From contig NZ_QEOL01000038.1 in the NCBI RefSeq assembly GCF_003096715.1, positions 1 to 64,000 of the forward strand: a stretch of 64,000 bases of DNA, written 5' to 3'. Source of the stretch: Paraburkholderia silvatlantica (lineage in GTDB: Bacteria > Pseudomonadota > Gammaproteobacteria > Burkholderiales > Burkholderiaceae). A model generated the notes under the pieces. It worked only from the letters and a program-made list of their open reading frames with translations, was not told where the DNA came from and ran no database searches. Every line of letters begins with the position of its first letter. The stretch's first letter is position 1. This document shows, piece after piece, positions 8,397 through 17,430 of this stretch. Both the position numbers and the translations under genes were made by a program.

Positions 8397-9014
8397 ATGA
8401 AACCGATTCTTGTGCTCTATTACAGCCGGCATGGCGCAACGCGCGAACTCGCGCGCGCGATCGCCCAGGGTATCGACAGCGTTGCCGGCGCCGAAGCGCG
8501 CGTGCGCACGGTGCCGCCCGTCTCGACGGTCTGCGAGGCCACCGCGCCCGATATCCCCTCCGACGGCCCGCCCTACGTCGAACTGCGCGACCTCGAAGAA
8601 TGCGCGGGTCTCGCGCTCGGCTCGCCCACGCGCTTCGGCAACATGGCCGCGCCGCTCAAGTACTTCCTCGACGGCACCACGCCCCAGTGGCTTGCGGGCG
8701 CGCTCGCGGGCAAGCCCGCCTGCGTGTTCACGTCGACGGGCAGCCTGCACGGCGGCCAGGAAAGCACGCTGCTCTCGATGATGCTGCCGCTGCTCCATCA
8801 CGGCATGCTGCTCGTGGGCATCCCCTACACCGAAAGCGCGCTCGCCACCACGCAGGGCGGCGGCACGCCCTATGGCGCCTCGCATCACGCGCGCCAGGAC
8901 GCGCGCGGCCACGGCTTGAGCGCCGACGAGAAGACGCTCGCGAGTGCGCTCGGCGTACGGCTTGCGCGCGCGGCGCTCGCGCTCGGCGCCAGCGAACCAG
9001 GCCAGCGGCTGTGA
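8397..9014 (+). CDS. wrbA: NAD(P)H:quinone oxidoreductase, WrbA type
   Basis: A 205-residue flavodoxin-fold enzyme that reduces quinones by two electrons and limits redox cycling. The FMN phosphate loop YYSRHGATRELA is at residues 8-19. The GSPTRFGNMAAPLKYFLD and FTSTGSLHGGQESTLLSM segments are diagnostic of the family. Cytoplasmic, probably a tetramer. Its stop overlaps the start of the next gene (GTGA), forming a two-gene unit with the DUF2069 membrane protein, an arrangement I recall as usual in this bacterial family. Confidence 0.95.
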   Translation: MKPILVLYYSRHGATRELARAIAQGIDSVAGAEARVRTVPPVSTVCEATAPDIPSDGPPYVELRDLEECAGLALGSPTRFGNMAAPLKYFLDGTTPQWLAGALAGKPACVFTSTGSLHGGQESTLLSMMLPLLHHGMLLVGIPYTESALATTQGGGTPYGASHHARQDARGHGLSADEKTLASALGVRLARAALALGASEPGQRL

Positions 9015-9427
9015 ACCCCGGCGCGCAGGGCGTCACCGAGCCCATCGCCCAACGGCGTGGCGCGGCGCTCGGCGCCTTTGCGATGCTCGCCGCGCTCACG
9101 CTGCTGTGCATTGCGTGGGAATGGCGGCTCGCGCCGCTGCGGCCCGGCGGCAGCGCGCTCGTGCTCAAGGCCGTGCCGCTCGCCATCGCCCTGCCCGGCG
9201 TGCTGCGACGCAGGCTCTACACGCTGCAATGGGCGGCGATGCTCGTGCTGCTCTACTTCGCGGAAGGCATCGTGCGCGGCATGACCGATCCCGCGCCCGG
9301 CAACCGGCTCGGCTGGCTGGAAGTCGCGCTTGCGCTAGGCTTCTTCGCGTGCGCGCTTGCCTATGTCGCGCCGTACAAACGCGCTGCAAAGCGTGCCGCA
9401 AAGCCGACGAAACGCGAGTCGGCATAG
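9011..9427 (+). CDS. DUF2069 membrane protein
   Basis: A 138-residue protein starting at GTG inside the wrbA stop codon. Four hydrophobic segments are visible: ALGAFAMLAALTLLCIAWEW, the KAVPLAIALPGV region, LQWAAMLVLLYFAEGIVRG and WLEVALALGFFACALAYVAP. This fits an inner-membrane DUF2069 protein. The C-terminus is basic (KRAAKRAAKPTKR). Function is unknown. Translational coupling to wrbA suggests a link to quinone or redox stress, but that is inference. Confidence 0.85.
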   Translation: MNPGAQGVTEPIAQRRGAALGAFAMLAALTLLCIAWEWRLAPLRPGGSALVLKAVPLAIALPGVLRRRLYTLQWAAMLVLLYFAEGIVRGMTDPAPGNRLGWLEVALALGFFACALAYVAPYKRAAKRAAKPTKRESA

Positions 9428-9430
9428 GCG

Positions 9431-9478
9431 GCTCAATCCGCGCCTCAATCCGCGCCTCATTCCGCGGCTCATTCCACC
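9431..9478. repeat. 12-bp tandem repeat (4 units), intergenic
   Basis: Four diverged copies of a CCTCAATCCGCG-type unit follow directly after the DUF2069 stop codon. The first two differ at one position and the last is most diverged. Nothing else is recognisable in the 191-bp gap to the next gene. Confidence 0.85.
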
Positions 9479-9618
9479 GCGCATCCACGCCGCGTCGGCA
9501 TTGTCCGCGACCGCTGCGTGAAGGCTATCCCCGTGTCAAACTACGCGTTTGAGCCTCGCGACTTCAAGACAATCGCGCCGCGAGCCAGTCGAGCCCAGGC
9601 GCGAACCTCCGGGACACC

Positions 9619-11049
9619 ATGACCGACTCCACCGCCTGCCAAGCCTTTCTCGACGCCTGCGCCGCCGCCATCGGCGTGCAAAACGTGCTGACCGACGCGC
9701 ACGACACCGCACCCTACCTCGCCGACTGGCGCCGCCGCTACCAGGGCGCGGCCTTCGCCGTGCTCTGCCCGGCCAATGCCGAGGAAGTCGCCGCTGTCGT
9801 GAAACTCGCGCACGCGCATCGCGTCGCGCTCGTGCCGCAAGGCGGCAACACGGGCCTCGCGGGCGGCGCGACGCCCGACACGAGCGGCAGCCAGGCCGTG
9901 CTGAGCCTGCGCCGCCTGAACCGCGTGCGCGAAATCGACGCGCACAACAACACGATCACCGTCGAAGCCGGCGTGATCCTCGCCGAAGTCCAGGCGCGCG
10001 CACAGGAAGCGGGCCGCCTCTTCCCGCTATCGCTTGCGGCCGAAGGCAGCTGCACGATCGGCGGCAATCTCTCCACCAACGCGGGCGGCACCGGCGTGCT
10101 GCGCTACGGCAACACGCGCGAGCTGTGCCTCGGCCTCGAAGTCGTGACGCCCCAAGGCGAGATCTGGGACGGCCTGCGCGGCCTGCGCAAGGACAACACC
10201 GGCTACGATCTGCGCGATCTCTTCATTGGCGCGGAGGGCACGCTCGGCATCATCACTGCCGCCGTGATGAAGCTGCATCCGCTGCCGGCCGCGCGCGTCA
10301 CCGCGCTCGCCGCGCTCGGCTCGGCGCATGCGGCGCTCGACTTCCTCGCGCTCGCGCAGCGCTACGCCGGGCCGCTGCTCACGGGCTTCGAGCTGATGTC
10401 GGACTTCTGCATGCAGCTCGTCGGCCGTCATTTCCCGCAACTGCGCTATCCGTTCGCGGAACATCACGCGCAGGTCGTGCTGCTCGAACTCTCGGACAAC
10501 GAAAGCGAAGCACATGCGCGCGCACTCTTCGAGCGGCTCATGGAAGAAGCGCTCGAACAAGGTCTCGTGGAGGACGCCGTGGTCGCGGAAAGCCTCGCGC
10601 AATCGCAGGCGTTCTGGAATATCCGCGAGCACATTCCGCTCGCGCAGGCGCAGGAAGGGTTAAACATCAAGCACGATATCGGCGTGCCGATCTCGCGTAT
10701 CGGCCACTTCATCGAGGAAACCGACGCCGAAATCGCCCACGCGGTGCCCGGCGCGCGCATGGTCACCTTCGGCCATCTTGGCGACGGCAATCTGCACTAC
10801 AACGTACAGGCGCCCGAAGGCGGCGACCCGAAGCGCTTCCTCGCCGACAATGAGAAGACGCTGAACCGCATCGTCTACGACAGCGTGGATCGCCATCGCG
10901 GCACGATCAGCGCGGAACACGGCCTCGGGCAGTTGAAGATCGATGAAAACCTGCACTACAAGAGCGAGGTCGAACTCGCGCTGATGCGCGCGATCAAGAC
11001 CGCGCTCGATCCGCTGAACCTGATGAATCCGGGGAAAGTGCTGCGCTGA
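9619..11049 (+). CDS. FAD-binding oxidase/dehydrogenase of the GlcD / D-2-hydroxyacid family
   Basis: A 476-residue flavoenzyme. The FAD-binding PCMH domain spans about residues 40-230 (PQGGNTGLAGGATPD, SCTIGGNLSTNAGG, IGAEGTLGIITAAVMKLHPL). The C-terminal catalytic domain includes FGHLGDGNLHYNV and SAEHGLGQLK, whose histidines bind the metal in D-2-hydroxyglutarate dehydrogenases. It ends DPLNLMNPGKVLR as relatives do. It probably oxidises a D-2-hydroxyacid (2-hydroxyglutarate or lactate) and passes electrons to ETF or a quinone. The exact substrate cannot be read from the sequence. Confidence 0.9.
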   Translation: MTDSTACQAFLDACAAAIGVQNVLTDAHDTAPYLADWRRRYQGAAFAVLCPANAEEVAAVVKLAHAHRVALVPQGGNTGLAGGATPDTSGSQAVLSLRRLNRVREIDAHNNTITVEAGVILAEVQARAQEAGRLFPLSLAAEGSCTIGGNLSTNAGGTGVLRYGNTRELCLGLEVVTPQGEIWDGLRGLRKDNTGYDLRDLFIGAEGTLGIITAAVMKLHPLPAARVTALAALGSAHAALDFLALAQRYAGPLLTGFELMSDFCMQLVGRHFPQLRYPFAEHHAQVVLLELSDNESEAHARALFERLMEEALEQGLVEDAVVAESLAQSQAFWNIREHIPLAQAQEGLNIKHDIGVPISRIGHFIEETDAEIAHAVPGARMVTFGHLGDGNLHYNVQAPEGGDPKRFLADNEKTLNRIVYDSVDRHRGTISAEHGLGQLKIDENLHYKSEVELALMRAIKTALDPLNLMNPGKVLR

Positions 11050-11076
11050 ACGCGCAGGCCGCAAGGAGCCGACATT

Positions 11077-11886
11077 GTGTTGAAGATCCGCGTGCTGTCC
11101 GACCTGCATCTGGAAAACGACGAGCCCGACACGATCCCGCATGCGCAGGCCGATCTCGTCGTGCTAGCGGGCGACATCCACAATCATGGTCTCGGACTGC
11201 GCTGGGCGGCGCAAACGTTCGATCCGAACGTGCCGGTGGTGTACGTGCCCGGCAATCACGAGTACTACGACGGCGACCTCGGCGCGCTGGAAACGGCGAT
11301 GCGCGACGCCGCCTCCACGCTCGACAACGTGCACTTTCTCAACGACGGCGTGTATGTCGATCCGGCGGGCCGCTTCCGCGTGCTCGGCACCACGCTCTGG
11401 ACGGACTTCGCCCTCTTCGGCGCAGGCGAGGCCGCGCGCGAGGCCGCCATTGCGGCCGCCATGCGCGTGATGCTCGACTTTCGCGGATTGATCCAGGTGT
11501 CCTGGCCGGATAGCCCGCAAGCGCTCGCACGCGACTTCACGCCAGCCGACTCGCTCGCGCTCCATGCGCGTTCGCGCGCGTGGCTCGAAGCGGAACTGGC
11601 AAAGCCCTTCGCGGGCGCGACGATCGTCGTCACGCACCACGCGCCGCACAGGCAGAGCCTCGCGCCGCGTTACGCGGAAGATCTCGTGTCGGCGGGATTC
11701 GTGAGCGATCTCGACGCGCTCGTGCGCGCGCCTGTCGCGCTATGGATTCATGGCCACACGCATACGTGCTTCGACTACACGGTCAACGGCACGCGCGTGG
11801 TGTGCAATCCGCGCGGCTATCGCGACCGCCGCACGGGGCAGCCGGAGAATCCGGCCTTTGCGTGGGACAAGGTGGTGGAAATCTAG
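11077..11886 (+). CDS. Calcineurin-like metallophosphoesterase
   Basis: A 269-residue protein starting at GTG after a CAAGGAG ribosome-binding site. Metal-binding motifs appear in family order: SDLHLEN (D-x-H, residues about 8-13), LAGDIHNHG (GD), PGNHEYYDGD (GNHE), VVTHHAPH (H) and WIHGHTHTCFDYTVN (GHTH). All dinuclear metal ligands seem present, so it should be active. The 28-bp gap to the FAD-oxidase gene suggests co-transcription. The substrate is unknown. Confidence 0.9.
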   Translation: MLKIRVLSDLHLENDEPDTIPHAQADLVVLAGDIHNHGLGLRWAAQTFDPNVPVVYVPGNHEYYDGDLGALETAMRDAASTLDNVHFLNDGVYVDPAGRFRVLGTTLWTDFALFGAGEAAREAAIAAAMRVMLDFRGLIQVSWPDSPQALARDFTPADSLALHARSRAWLEAELAKPFAGATIVVTHHAPHRQSLAPRYAEDLVSAGFVSDLDALVRAPVALWIHGHTHTCFDYTVNGTRVVCNPRGYRDRRTGQPENPAFAWDKVVEI

Positions 11887-11908
11887 CGCGGCAAACGTGC
11901 CCGCGGCT

Positions 11909-12052
11909 TTATTGCATGCGTGCGTCGTCGCGGCGCACGCGCAGCGTCACGGGCTGCAGCTGCGCGCGGCGCATGCGCAGCAGATCGCGCGATGCCGCGA
12001 TGCCGATCAGGCCCATCATCACGGCGATGCCGATCATCAGATGCGTATCCAT
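11909..12052 (-). CDS. Small hypothetical membrane protein (47 aa)
   Basis: An ATG-started 47-codon frame on the minus strand. Its first 19 residues, MDTHLMIGIAVMMGLIGIA, form one hydrophobic helix, followed by a very basic tail (RDLLRMRRAQLQPVTLRVRR). The pattern of a single-helix, positive-inside peptide is plausible for a real small protein. The ribosome-binding site is weak and I do not recognise the family. It is convergent with the metallophosphoesterase gene and tandem with the LysR gene upstream. Confidence 0.45.
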   Translation of the reverse strand: MDTHLMIGIAVMMGLIGIAASRDLLRMRRAQLQPVTLRVRRDDARMQ

Positions 12053-12209
12053 GTAAGTTCCCGGTGTTGGCAAATAGAGGGTTGCGTGAAACAGTCCCGC
12101 TACCTTACCAAGCCGCCGCGCCGCCGGGCGTAAGGAAATGTTGCCATCTGCGCAAGCTGTAACAGGCTGTCACCGGCCGCCTGCCGATCGGGCGCCTGGG
12201 CGCAGCGCC

Positions 12210-13148
12210 TCAGGTGCGTATGAACTGGCGCAGCTCGTTCTGGTCCCGCGCGAGCGTCGAGGGCATGCTCTCGCGCAGCAGTTCGACCCACGTGCGGATC
12301 TTCGCGTCGAGATACTGGCGTGACGGATACACCGCGAAGACGTTCATCTCCTGCGACTTGTACTCCGGCAGGATCCATTGCAGTTCGCCGCTGCGCAGAC
12401 CGCTGATCGCCGAATAGATCGGCAGCAGGCCCACGCCCATGCCCTCGCGCACGGCCACCGCCATCGCCTCCGCCACGTTCACCTGGAAGGTCGCCGCGCC
12501 GAGATCGACGGTCGTCTCGCCTTCGGGGCCGGTGAACTGCCACTGCGCGGTCGGGAACACGGGTGTCACCATCTGCAGGCAGGTGTGCTGCGCGAGATCG
12601 GCGGGCTTTTGCGGCACGCCGCGCTTTTCCAGATACGCCGGCGAGGCAACCGCGATGCTGAACGCGCTCGTGAGCCGCTGCGATACGAAACCCGAATCCG
12701 GCAGATCGGTCGCGACCACGAGGGCCACGTCATAACCTTCGTCGAGCAGGTCCGGCATGCGCTGCGCGAGCGTGAGCTCCACGTGCACGTCGGGATAGCG
12801 CTGCTGATACTGCCCCACCGCCGGCACCACATAGTGCTGGCCGAAGCTCGTCATGGCGTGGACCTTGAGCTTGCCCGAGGGGCGCGCATGCGCGTCGCCG
12901 GCTTCCGCTTCAGCCTGATCGACGTAGGCCAGGATCTGCTCGCAGCGCTGCAGGTAGCGCTCGCCCGCCTCGGTGAGCGCGATGCGGCGCGTCGTGCGAT
13001 TCAAGAGACGCGTGCGCAGATGCGCCTCCAGATCGGAGACCGCGCGCGAGGCGTAAGCCGTGGTCGTGTTCAGGTATTGCGCCGCGCCCGTGAAGCTGCC
13101 TGCCTCCACCACCCGGACGAATACACGCATGTTTTGAAGCGTATCCAT
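12210..13148 (-). CDS. LysR-family regulator, divergent from the efflux operon
   Basis: A 312-residue regulator. The N-terminal winged helix-turn-helix (residues about 1-60) reads MDTLQNMRVFVRVVEAGSFT...TTRRIALTEAG, and the effector-binding domain follows from about 90. It sits 156 bp from, and divergent to, the outer-membrane/FUSC/AaeX/HlyD genes, exactly as aaeR does beside aaeXAB in E. coli. It therefore probably controls that pump in response to an aromatic carboxylic acid. A 19-bp direct repeat in the shared region is a candidate binding site. The ligand is unknown. Confidence 0.9.
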   Translation of the reverse strand: MDTLQNMRVFVRVVEAGSFTGAAQYLNTTTAYASRAVSDLEAHLRTRLLNRTTRRIALTEAGERYLQRCEQILAYVDQAEAEAGDAHARPSGKLKVHAMTSFGQHYVVPAVGQYQQRYPDVHVELTLAQRMPDLLDEGYDVALVVATDLPDSGFVSQRLTSAFSIAVASPAYLEKRGVPQKPADLAQHTCLQMVTPVFPTAQWQFTGPEGETTVDLGAATFQVNVAEAMAVAVREGMGVGLLPIYSAISGLRSGELQWILPEYKSQEMNVFAVYPSRQYLDAKIRTWVELLRESMPSTLARDQNELRQFIRT

Positions 13149-13172
13149 ACCAATCCTCTATCTGACACACGA

Positions 13173-13215
13173 ATTGTTTCATATTTCGCAAGATCGATTG
13201 TCTCACCTTTCGTAA
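13173..13215. promoter_or_regulatory. Tandem direct repeat, candidate LysR operator
   Basis: Two 19-bp copies (13173-13191 and 13197-13215) of ATTGTYTCAYMTTTCGYAA, 24 bp apart start to start, sit between the LysR gene and the efflux promoter. They match at 15 of 19 positions in an AT-rich patch. The location suits a LysR recognition/activation site pair. Confidence 0.55.
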
Positions 13216-13260
13216 AAATGCCTTGCATCCTTACCGGTTATTCACCAATCGCGCAAAAAA

Positions 13261-13266
13261 TATAAT
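13261..13266 (+). promoter_or_regulatory. -10 element of the efflux operon
   Basis: A perfect TATAAT follows an A run, 44 bp before the GTG start of the outer-membrane component. A poor -35 (TTATTC, 13238-13243) at 17-bp spacing is consistent with activation by the LysR regulator. Confidence 0.6.
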
Positions 13267-13304
13267 GACGCACAGTGATTCATAGCCAAGATAAGGAGTA
13301 AATC

Positions 13305-14942
13305 GTGCAGTCTCCGGTACCGAAAGGACTAGCCGCACTCACGGTTCTTACGTTCTCGTTGATAATCGCGGGCTGCGCCAGTACCGGGGGCATCGCACCG
13401 CAAGCGCAGCAGGCCGAAGCCGCGCAACTCGACGCCGGAGCGGCGATCCGCGCGGCCAACACCGACGCCGCCTGGCCCGCCAGCGACTGGTGGCGCGGCT
13501 ATAACGACCCGCAACTCAACGCCTGGATCGAAGCCTCCGTGGCCGGCAACCCTTCGCTTGCCGCCGCCCAGGCGCGGGTGCGCGAGGCGCGCTCGATGGT
13601 GGGCGTGGCCCAGGCCGGGCTCCTGCCGCAAATCAACGGCAGCATGTCCATTCAGCGTCAGCAATGGTCCGACAACGTTTATTACGGACCGGGGCCGCTC
13701 GCGGGCGCGAACACGTGGAACAACACGGCGACGCTCGGCCTCTCGTATCACCTCGACCTCTGGGGCCAGGACAGGAACAACGCCGAGCGTGCGCTCGACG
13801 TGGCGCACGCCACGGCTGCAGACGCGCGCGCGGCGCAGCTCGAACTCGAAGTCAACGTCACGCGCACCTACATCGAGATGTCGATGAACTACGCGCTGCT
13901 CGACATTGCGAAGCAAACGCTCGCCCAGCAGCAGCGCATTCTCGCGCTCGCGCAAAAACGCCTCGCCGGCGGCATCGGCACCCAGCTCGAAGTGAGTCAG
14001 GCGCAAACGCCGCTGCCCGAGTACGAGCGCCAGATCGACGCGCTCGAAGAATCCATCGCGCTCGGCAAGAACCAGCTCGCGGCGCTCGCGGGCAAGGGGC
14101 CGGGCGCCGGCGAATCGATCGGGCGCCCTGCGCTCTCGCTCGCCGCGCCCGCGGGCCTGCCCTCGGCGTTGCCCGCCCAGTTGATCGGCTATCGCCCCGA
14201 CGTGGTCGCGGCGCGCTGGCTCGTCGCCGCGCAGGCGCGCGGCATCGACGTCGCGAAGGCCGACTTCTATCCGAACGTGAACCTGCTCGTTTCGATGGGC
14301 GGCTACGCGGCGGCCGGCCCGCTGTTCCAGTTCCTCAAATCGATGAGCGGCAGCTACTCCGCGGGTCCCGCGCTGTCGCTGCCGATCTTCGACGGCGGAC
14401 GCCTGCGCGCGCAGCTCGGCGCGCAGTCCGCCTCGTACGACATCGCCGTCGATCAATACAACCAGACGATCGTCACCGCGCTCAAGGAAATCGCCGATCA
14501 GGTCGTGCGGATGCGCTCGCTTGCGACGCAGGAAGACGACGCGCATCGCTCGGTCGCGGCCGCGCAGCGCAATTACGATCTCGCGCAGGAAGGCTTCCGC
14601 CGCGGCCTGACCGACTATGTCAACGTGCTGATCGCGCAAACGCAACTGTTGCGCGCACAGGAAGGCGTCGCGCACGTCCAGGCCGAGCGCCTCGCCGCGC
14701 ACGCGACGCTCGTCGCCGCGCTGGGCGGCGGCATGATCGACGCCTCGAGCGATGCCGCGGCGAAGGGCCCGACCGAAGCCGAGCAACGCCCCGCGCACGG
14801 CAAGAAGACGCGCGACGTGCCGCTCATGCCCGCGGCGCTGCTCGCCCCGCCCGGCTCGCACGCTTCGTCCGGGCCCGACGCCGCCGATGCGCGCGCATCG
14901 GGCACATCGGGCAACGCTGGCGCGACCGGCGCGGCGCACTGA
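13305..14942 (+). CDS. Outer-membrane efflux lipoprotein, NodT/OprM family
   Basis: A TolC-like channel protein of 545 residues starting at GTG, with an AAGGAG ribosome-binding site at 13292-13297. The signal peptide ends in the lipobox IIAGC with Cys24 as the lipidated residue. Two OEP repeats (about residues 65-260 and 280-470) are recognised from WWRGYNDPQLNAWIEASVAGNP and QLIGYRPDVVAARWLVAAQARG. About 60 residues beyond the usual end are Ala/Pro-rich (KKTRDVPLMPAALLAPPGS). It forms the exit duct for the pump encoded next. Confidence 0.94.
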   Translation: MQSPVPKGLAALTVLTFSLIIAGCASTGGIAPQAQQAEAAQLDAGAAIRAANTDAAWPASDWWRGYNDPQLNAWIEASVAGNPSLAAAQARVREARSMVGVAQAGLLPQINGSMSIQRQQWSDNVYYGPGPLAGANTWNNTATLGLSYHLDLWGQDRNNAERALDVAHATAADARAAQLELEVNVTRTYIEMSMNYALLDIAKQTLAQQQRILALAQKRLAGGIGTQLEVSQAQTPLPEYERQIDALEESIALGKNQLAALAGKGPGAGESIGRPALSLAAPAGLPSALPAQLIGYRPDVVAARWLVAAQARGIDVAKADFYPNVNLLVSMGGYAAAGPLFQFLKSMSGSYSAGPALSLPIFDGGRLRAQLGAQSASYDIAVDQYNQTIVTALKEIADQVVRMRSLATQEDDAHRSVAAAQRNYDLAQEGFRRGLTDYVNVLIAQTQLLRAQEGVAHVQAERLAAHATLVAALGGGMIDASSDAAAKGPTEAEQRPAHGKKTRDVPLMPAALLAPPGSHASSGPDAADARASGTSGNAGATGAAH

Positions 14943-14953
14943 GGCAGCCGACG

Positions 14954-17200
14954 ATGCAAGCGTCCACCTCCTCACCGTCGCAGCCGGGCGGTCAAAGCCT
15001 CTACGCCGCGCTCGTCGACTGGGCGCGTACCGACGGCCTCGTCTGGATCTATCTCTTCAAGGCGGTCGCCGCGGCACTGCTTGCGCTCGGCGTCGCCATG
15101 AAGCTCGATCTGCCGCAGCCGCGCACCGCCATGACCACCGTGTTCATCGTGATGCAGCCGCAAAGCGGCCCCGTGTTCGCAAAGAGCTTCTACCGGCTTT
15201 GCGGCACGCTCGTGGGCCTCGTCGTGATGCTCGCGCTGATCGGCCTCTTCGCACAGCAGCCGGAGCTCTTCATCGTCTCGACGGCGCTGTGGGTTGGCCT
15301 GTGTACCGCGGGCGCCGCGCGCAACCGCAACTTCCGTTCGTACGGCTTCGTGCTCGCGGGCTACACGGCCGCGCTCATCGGCATTCCGGCCTCGCAGCAT
15401 CCCGACGGGGCGTTCATGTCGGCCATGACGCGCGTGGGCGAGATCTCCATCGGCATTCTTTGCTCCGGTTTCGTCAGCGCCGTGGTGTTTCCGCAATTTA
15501 CGGGCGAACTGCTGCGCTCGAACGTGCGGCGCCGTTTCTCGTCGTTCGTCGACTATGTTTCGGCGGCACTCGCCGGGCATGTCGATCGTTCGCATATCGA
15601 AGCGAGCAATGCGCGCTTCGTCGCCGACGTCGTGGGTCTCGAAGCGAACCGCAGCATGGCGGTGTTCGAGTCGCCGGACGCGCGCATGCGCTCGGGGCGC
15701 CTCGCGCGCCTGAACACCGAGTTCATGACGGTCTCCACGCGCTTTCACGCGCTGCACCAGTTGATGAACCGTCTGCGCGCGGACGGCTCCTCGGCCACCG
15801 TCGATGCGCTCGAACCGTACTTCCGCGAGATCGCGCCGCTGTTCGCCAAAGCGGGCGAGCCGGTGCTCACGGCCGCCGACGCGATGCATGTCTCGAAGCA
15901 ACTCGACGACTACCGCGCGGCGCTGCCAAAGCGCGTGCGCGCCACGCGCGCGGAGCTCGAATCACAAGGCGATGCGCGCCTGCTCGACTTCGACACCGCC
16001 ACGGAACTGTTCTACCGCTTCGTGCACGAGATGACCGAGTACACGGCCACCTACGCGTCGCTCGCCGTCGATACGCATTCGCGCGAAAAATGGCTCGCGC
16101 GCTACGTGCCGAAGACGAACCTGATCGCAGCGGGCGTCGCCGGACTGCGCGCGGCGGTCGTGATGACGCTGCTCGGCGCGTTCTGGATCGCCACCGCGTG
16201 GCCGAGCGGCACGAACCTCGTGCTCAATGCCGCCGCGACCTGCGCGCTCGCCTCGTCCGCGCCGCAGCCCGCGCGCATGGCGGCGCAGATGGCATTCGGC
16301 ACCGTGCTCGCATCGCTCGTCGGCATGATGCTCACGTTCGGCGTGTTTCCGCATATCGACGGCTTCGTCATGCTGTGCGTCGCGCTCGCACCCGCGCTCG
16401 CGTTCGGCGTGTTCCTCACGACGCGCCCGAAGTACGCAGGCTACGGTGTGGGCTACTGCATCTTCCTGTGCTTTCTCGCGGGGCCGGACAACGTCGTGCA
16501 GTACAACCCGGGCAGCTACATGAACGACGCGCTCGCGCTCATCGCGTCGATGGCGGTCTCCGCTCTCGCGTTCGCCGTGCTCCTGCCGCCTTCCACGCCG
16601 TGGCTGCGCCGGCGTCTGCTCGCCGACCTGCGCGGCGGCGCCGTGCACGCTTGCCGCGCGCGCCTGAAGGGACTGCGCAACCGCTTCGAGAGCGGCGCGC
16701 GCGACCTGATGTTCCAGCTCTCGGCGCTCGCGGGCAACGACGACGCACAACGCCGCGACACGCTGCGCTGGCTCTTCTCCACACTCGAAGTCGGCAACGC
16801 CGCGCTCGATCTGCGCCACGAGCTGGCCACGCTGCCCGCGCATCCACAGTACGCGCGGGGGACGGCGTGGCGCGTGGCGATCGACGCGACGCTCAAGGCC
16901 GTGAGCGCGCTCTTCGATCGCCCGGGCGAAGCGCGCTACCGCGACGCGCTCGCGGCGACGGCGCGCGCGATCGACGCAAGCCAGCTCGTGCTGCAAGGCA
17001 TGTGGAAGCCCGAAGCGATGAGCGCAGCCGAACGTGGCGACGCGCCGCCGCGCGAAGCGCGCCACCAGTTGCAGCGCATCCAGAGCCATCTGCATTTCAT
17101 CCGCACCGCGCTCATCGACCCGCAATCGCCGCTCGCGGCGTATGCGGGCAACGAAAGCGCGAACCCCGGCGTGAGCCAAGGAGCCAACCATGCCTCGTGA
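14954..17200 (+). CDS. FUSC-family inner-membrane efflux pump (AaeB-like)
   Basis: A 748-residue protein with two FUSC/ArAE membrane blocks. The first spans about residues 25-185 (YLFKAVAAALLALGVAMKLDLPQPRTAMTT start region). The second spans about 395-560 (GLRAAVVMTLLGAFWIATAWP). A cytoplasmic helical region lies between them and another at the C-terminus. Relatives export p-hydroxybenzoate-like aromatic acids or give fusaric-acid resistance. It lies 11 bp after the outer-membrane gene and overlaps the aaeX-type gene by 11 bp, so it is firmly part of the operon. The true substrate is not determinable here. Confidence 0.92.
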   Translation: MQASTSSPSQPGGQSLYAALVDWARTDGLVWIYLFKAVAAALLALGVAMKLDLPQPRTAMTTVFIVMQPQSGPVFAKSFYRLCGTLVGLVVMLALIGLFAQQPELFIVSTALWVGLCTAGAARNRNFRSYGFVLAGYTAALIGIPASQHPDGAFMSAMTRVGEISIGILCSGFVSAVVFPQFTGELLRSNVRRRFSSFVDYVSAALAGHVDRSHIEASNARFVADVVGLEANRSMAVFESPDARMRSGRLARLNTEFMTVSTRFHALHQLMNRLRADGSSATVDALEPYFREIAPLFAKAGEPVLTAADAMHVSKQLDDYRAALPKRVRATRAELESQGDARLLDFDTATELFYRFVHEMTEYTATYASLAVDTHSREKWLARYVPKTNLIAAGVAGLRAAVVMTLLGAFWIATAWPSGTNLVLNAAATCALASSAPQPARMAAQMAFGTVLASLVGMMLTFGVFPHIDGFVMLCVALAPALAFGVFLTTRPKYAGYGVGYCIFLCFLAGPDNVVQYNPGSYMNDALALIASMAVSALAFAVLLPPSTPWLRRRLLADLRGGAVHACRARLKGLRNRFESGARDLMFQLSALAGNDDAQRRDTLRWLFSTLEVGNAALDLRHELATLPAHPQYARGTAWRVAIDATLKAVSALFDRPGEARYRDALAATARAIDASQLVLQGMWKPEAMSAAERGDAPPREARHQLQRIQSHLHFIRTALIDPQSPLAAYAGNESANPGVSQGANHAS

Positions 17201-17390
17201 CGTCGCATTTCTGGACGCCTATATCCCGGCGATCGTGCTGCTCTTCATTCTGGGCGCGGCGATCACCTGGGTGCTCGATTCCGTACTGGCCCGAACCGGC
17301 CTCTACCGGGTCGTGTGGCACCCGTCCCTCTTTCGCGTGAGCCTGCTCGTGGTCGTGTGCTGCCTGCTCGGTCTCGCGGTCTATCACTAA
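17190..17390 (+). CDS. AaeX-like DUF1656 small membrane protein
   Basis: A 66-residue inner-membrane peptide with two helices (IPAIVLLFILGAAITWVLDSV and VSLLVVVCCLLGLAVYH) joined by a short loop GLYRVVWHPSLF that is typical of DUF1656. It overlaps the end of the FUSC gene and precedes the HlyD gene, matching the aaeXAB gene set. Its molecular role in the pump is unknown. Confidence 0.92.
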   Translation: MPRDVAFLDAYIPAIVLLFILGAAITWVLDSVLARTGLYRVVWHPSLFRVSLLVVVCCLLGLAVYH

Positions 17391-17421
17391 ATGCGTCACT
17401 GAATGCATCGCTGAACGAATC
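17386..17421. repeat. Degenerate 12-bp tandem repeat (3 units)
   Basis: Three diverged copies of an ACTGAATGCATC-type unit overlap the stop codon of the AaeX-like gene and fill the 40-bp gap before the HlyD-type gene. The unit length equals that of three other repeat tracts in the window. Confidence 0.6.
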
Positions 17422-17430
17422 AACCGAATC

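Noticed and set aside
14752..17340. An 862-codon plus-strand frame across the FUSC gene
   Set aside because: Out-of-frame shadow: Arg-rich, no membrane segments, while the overlapping FUSC frame has clear family motifs.
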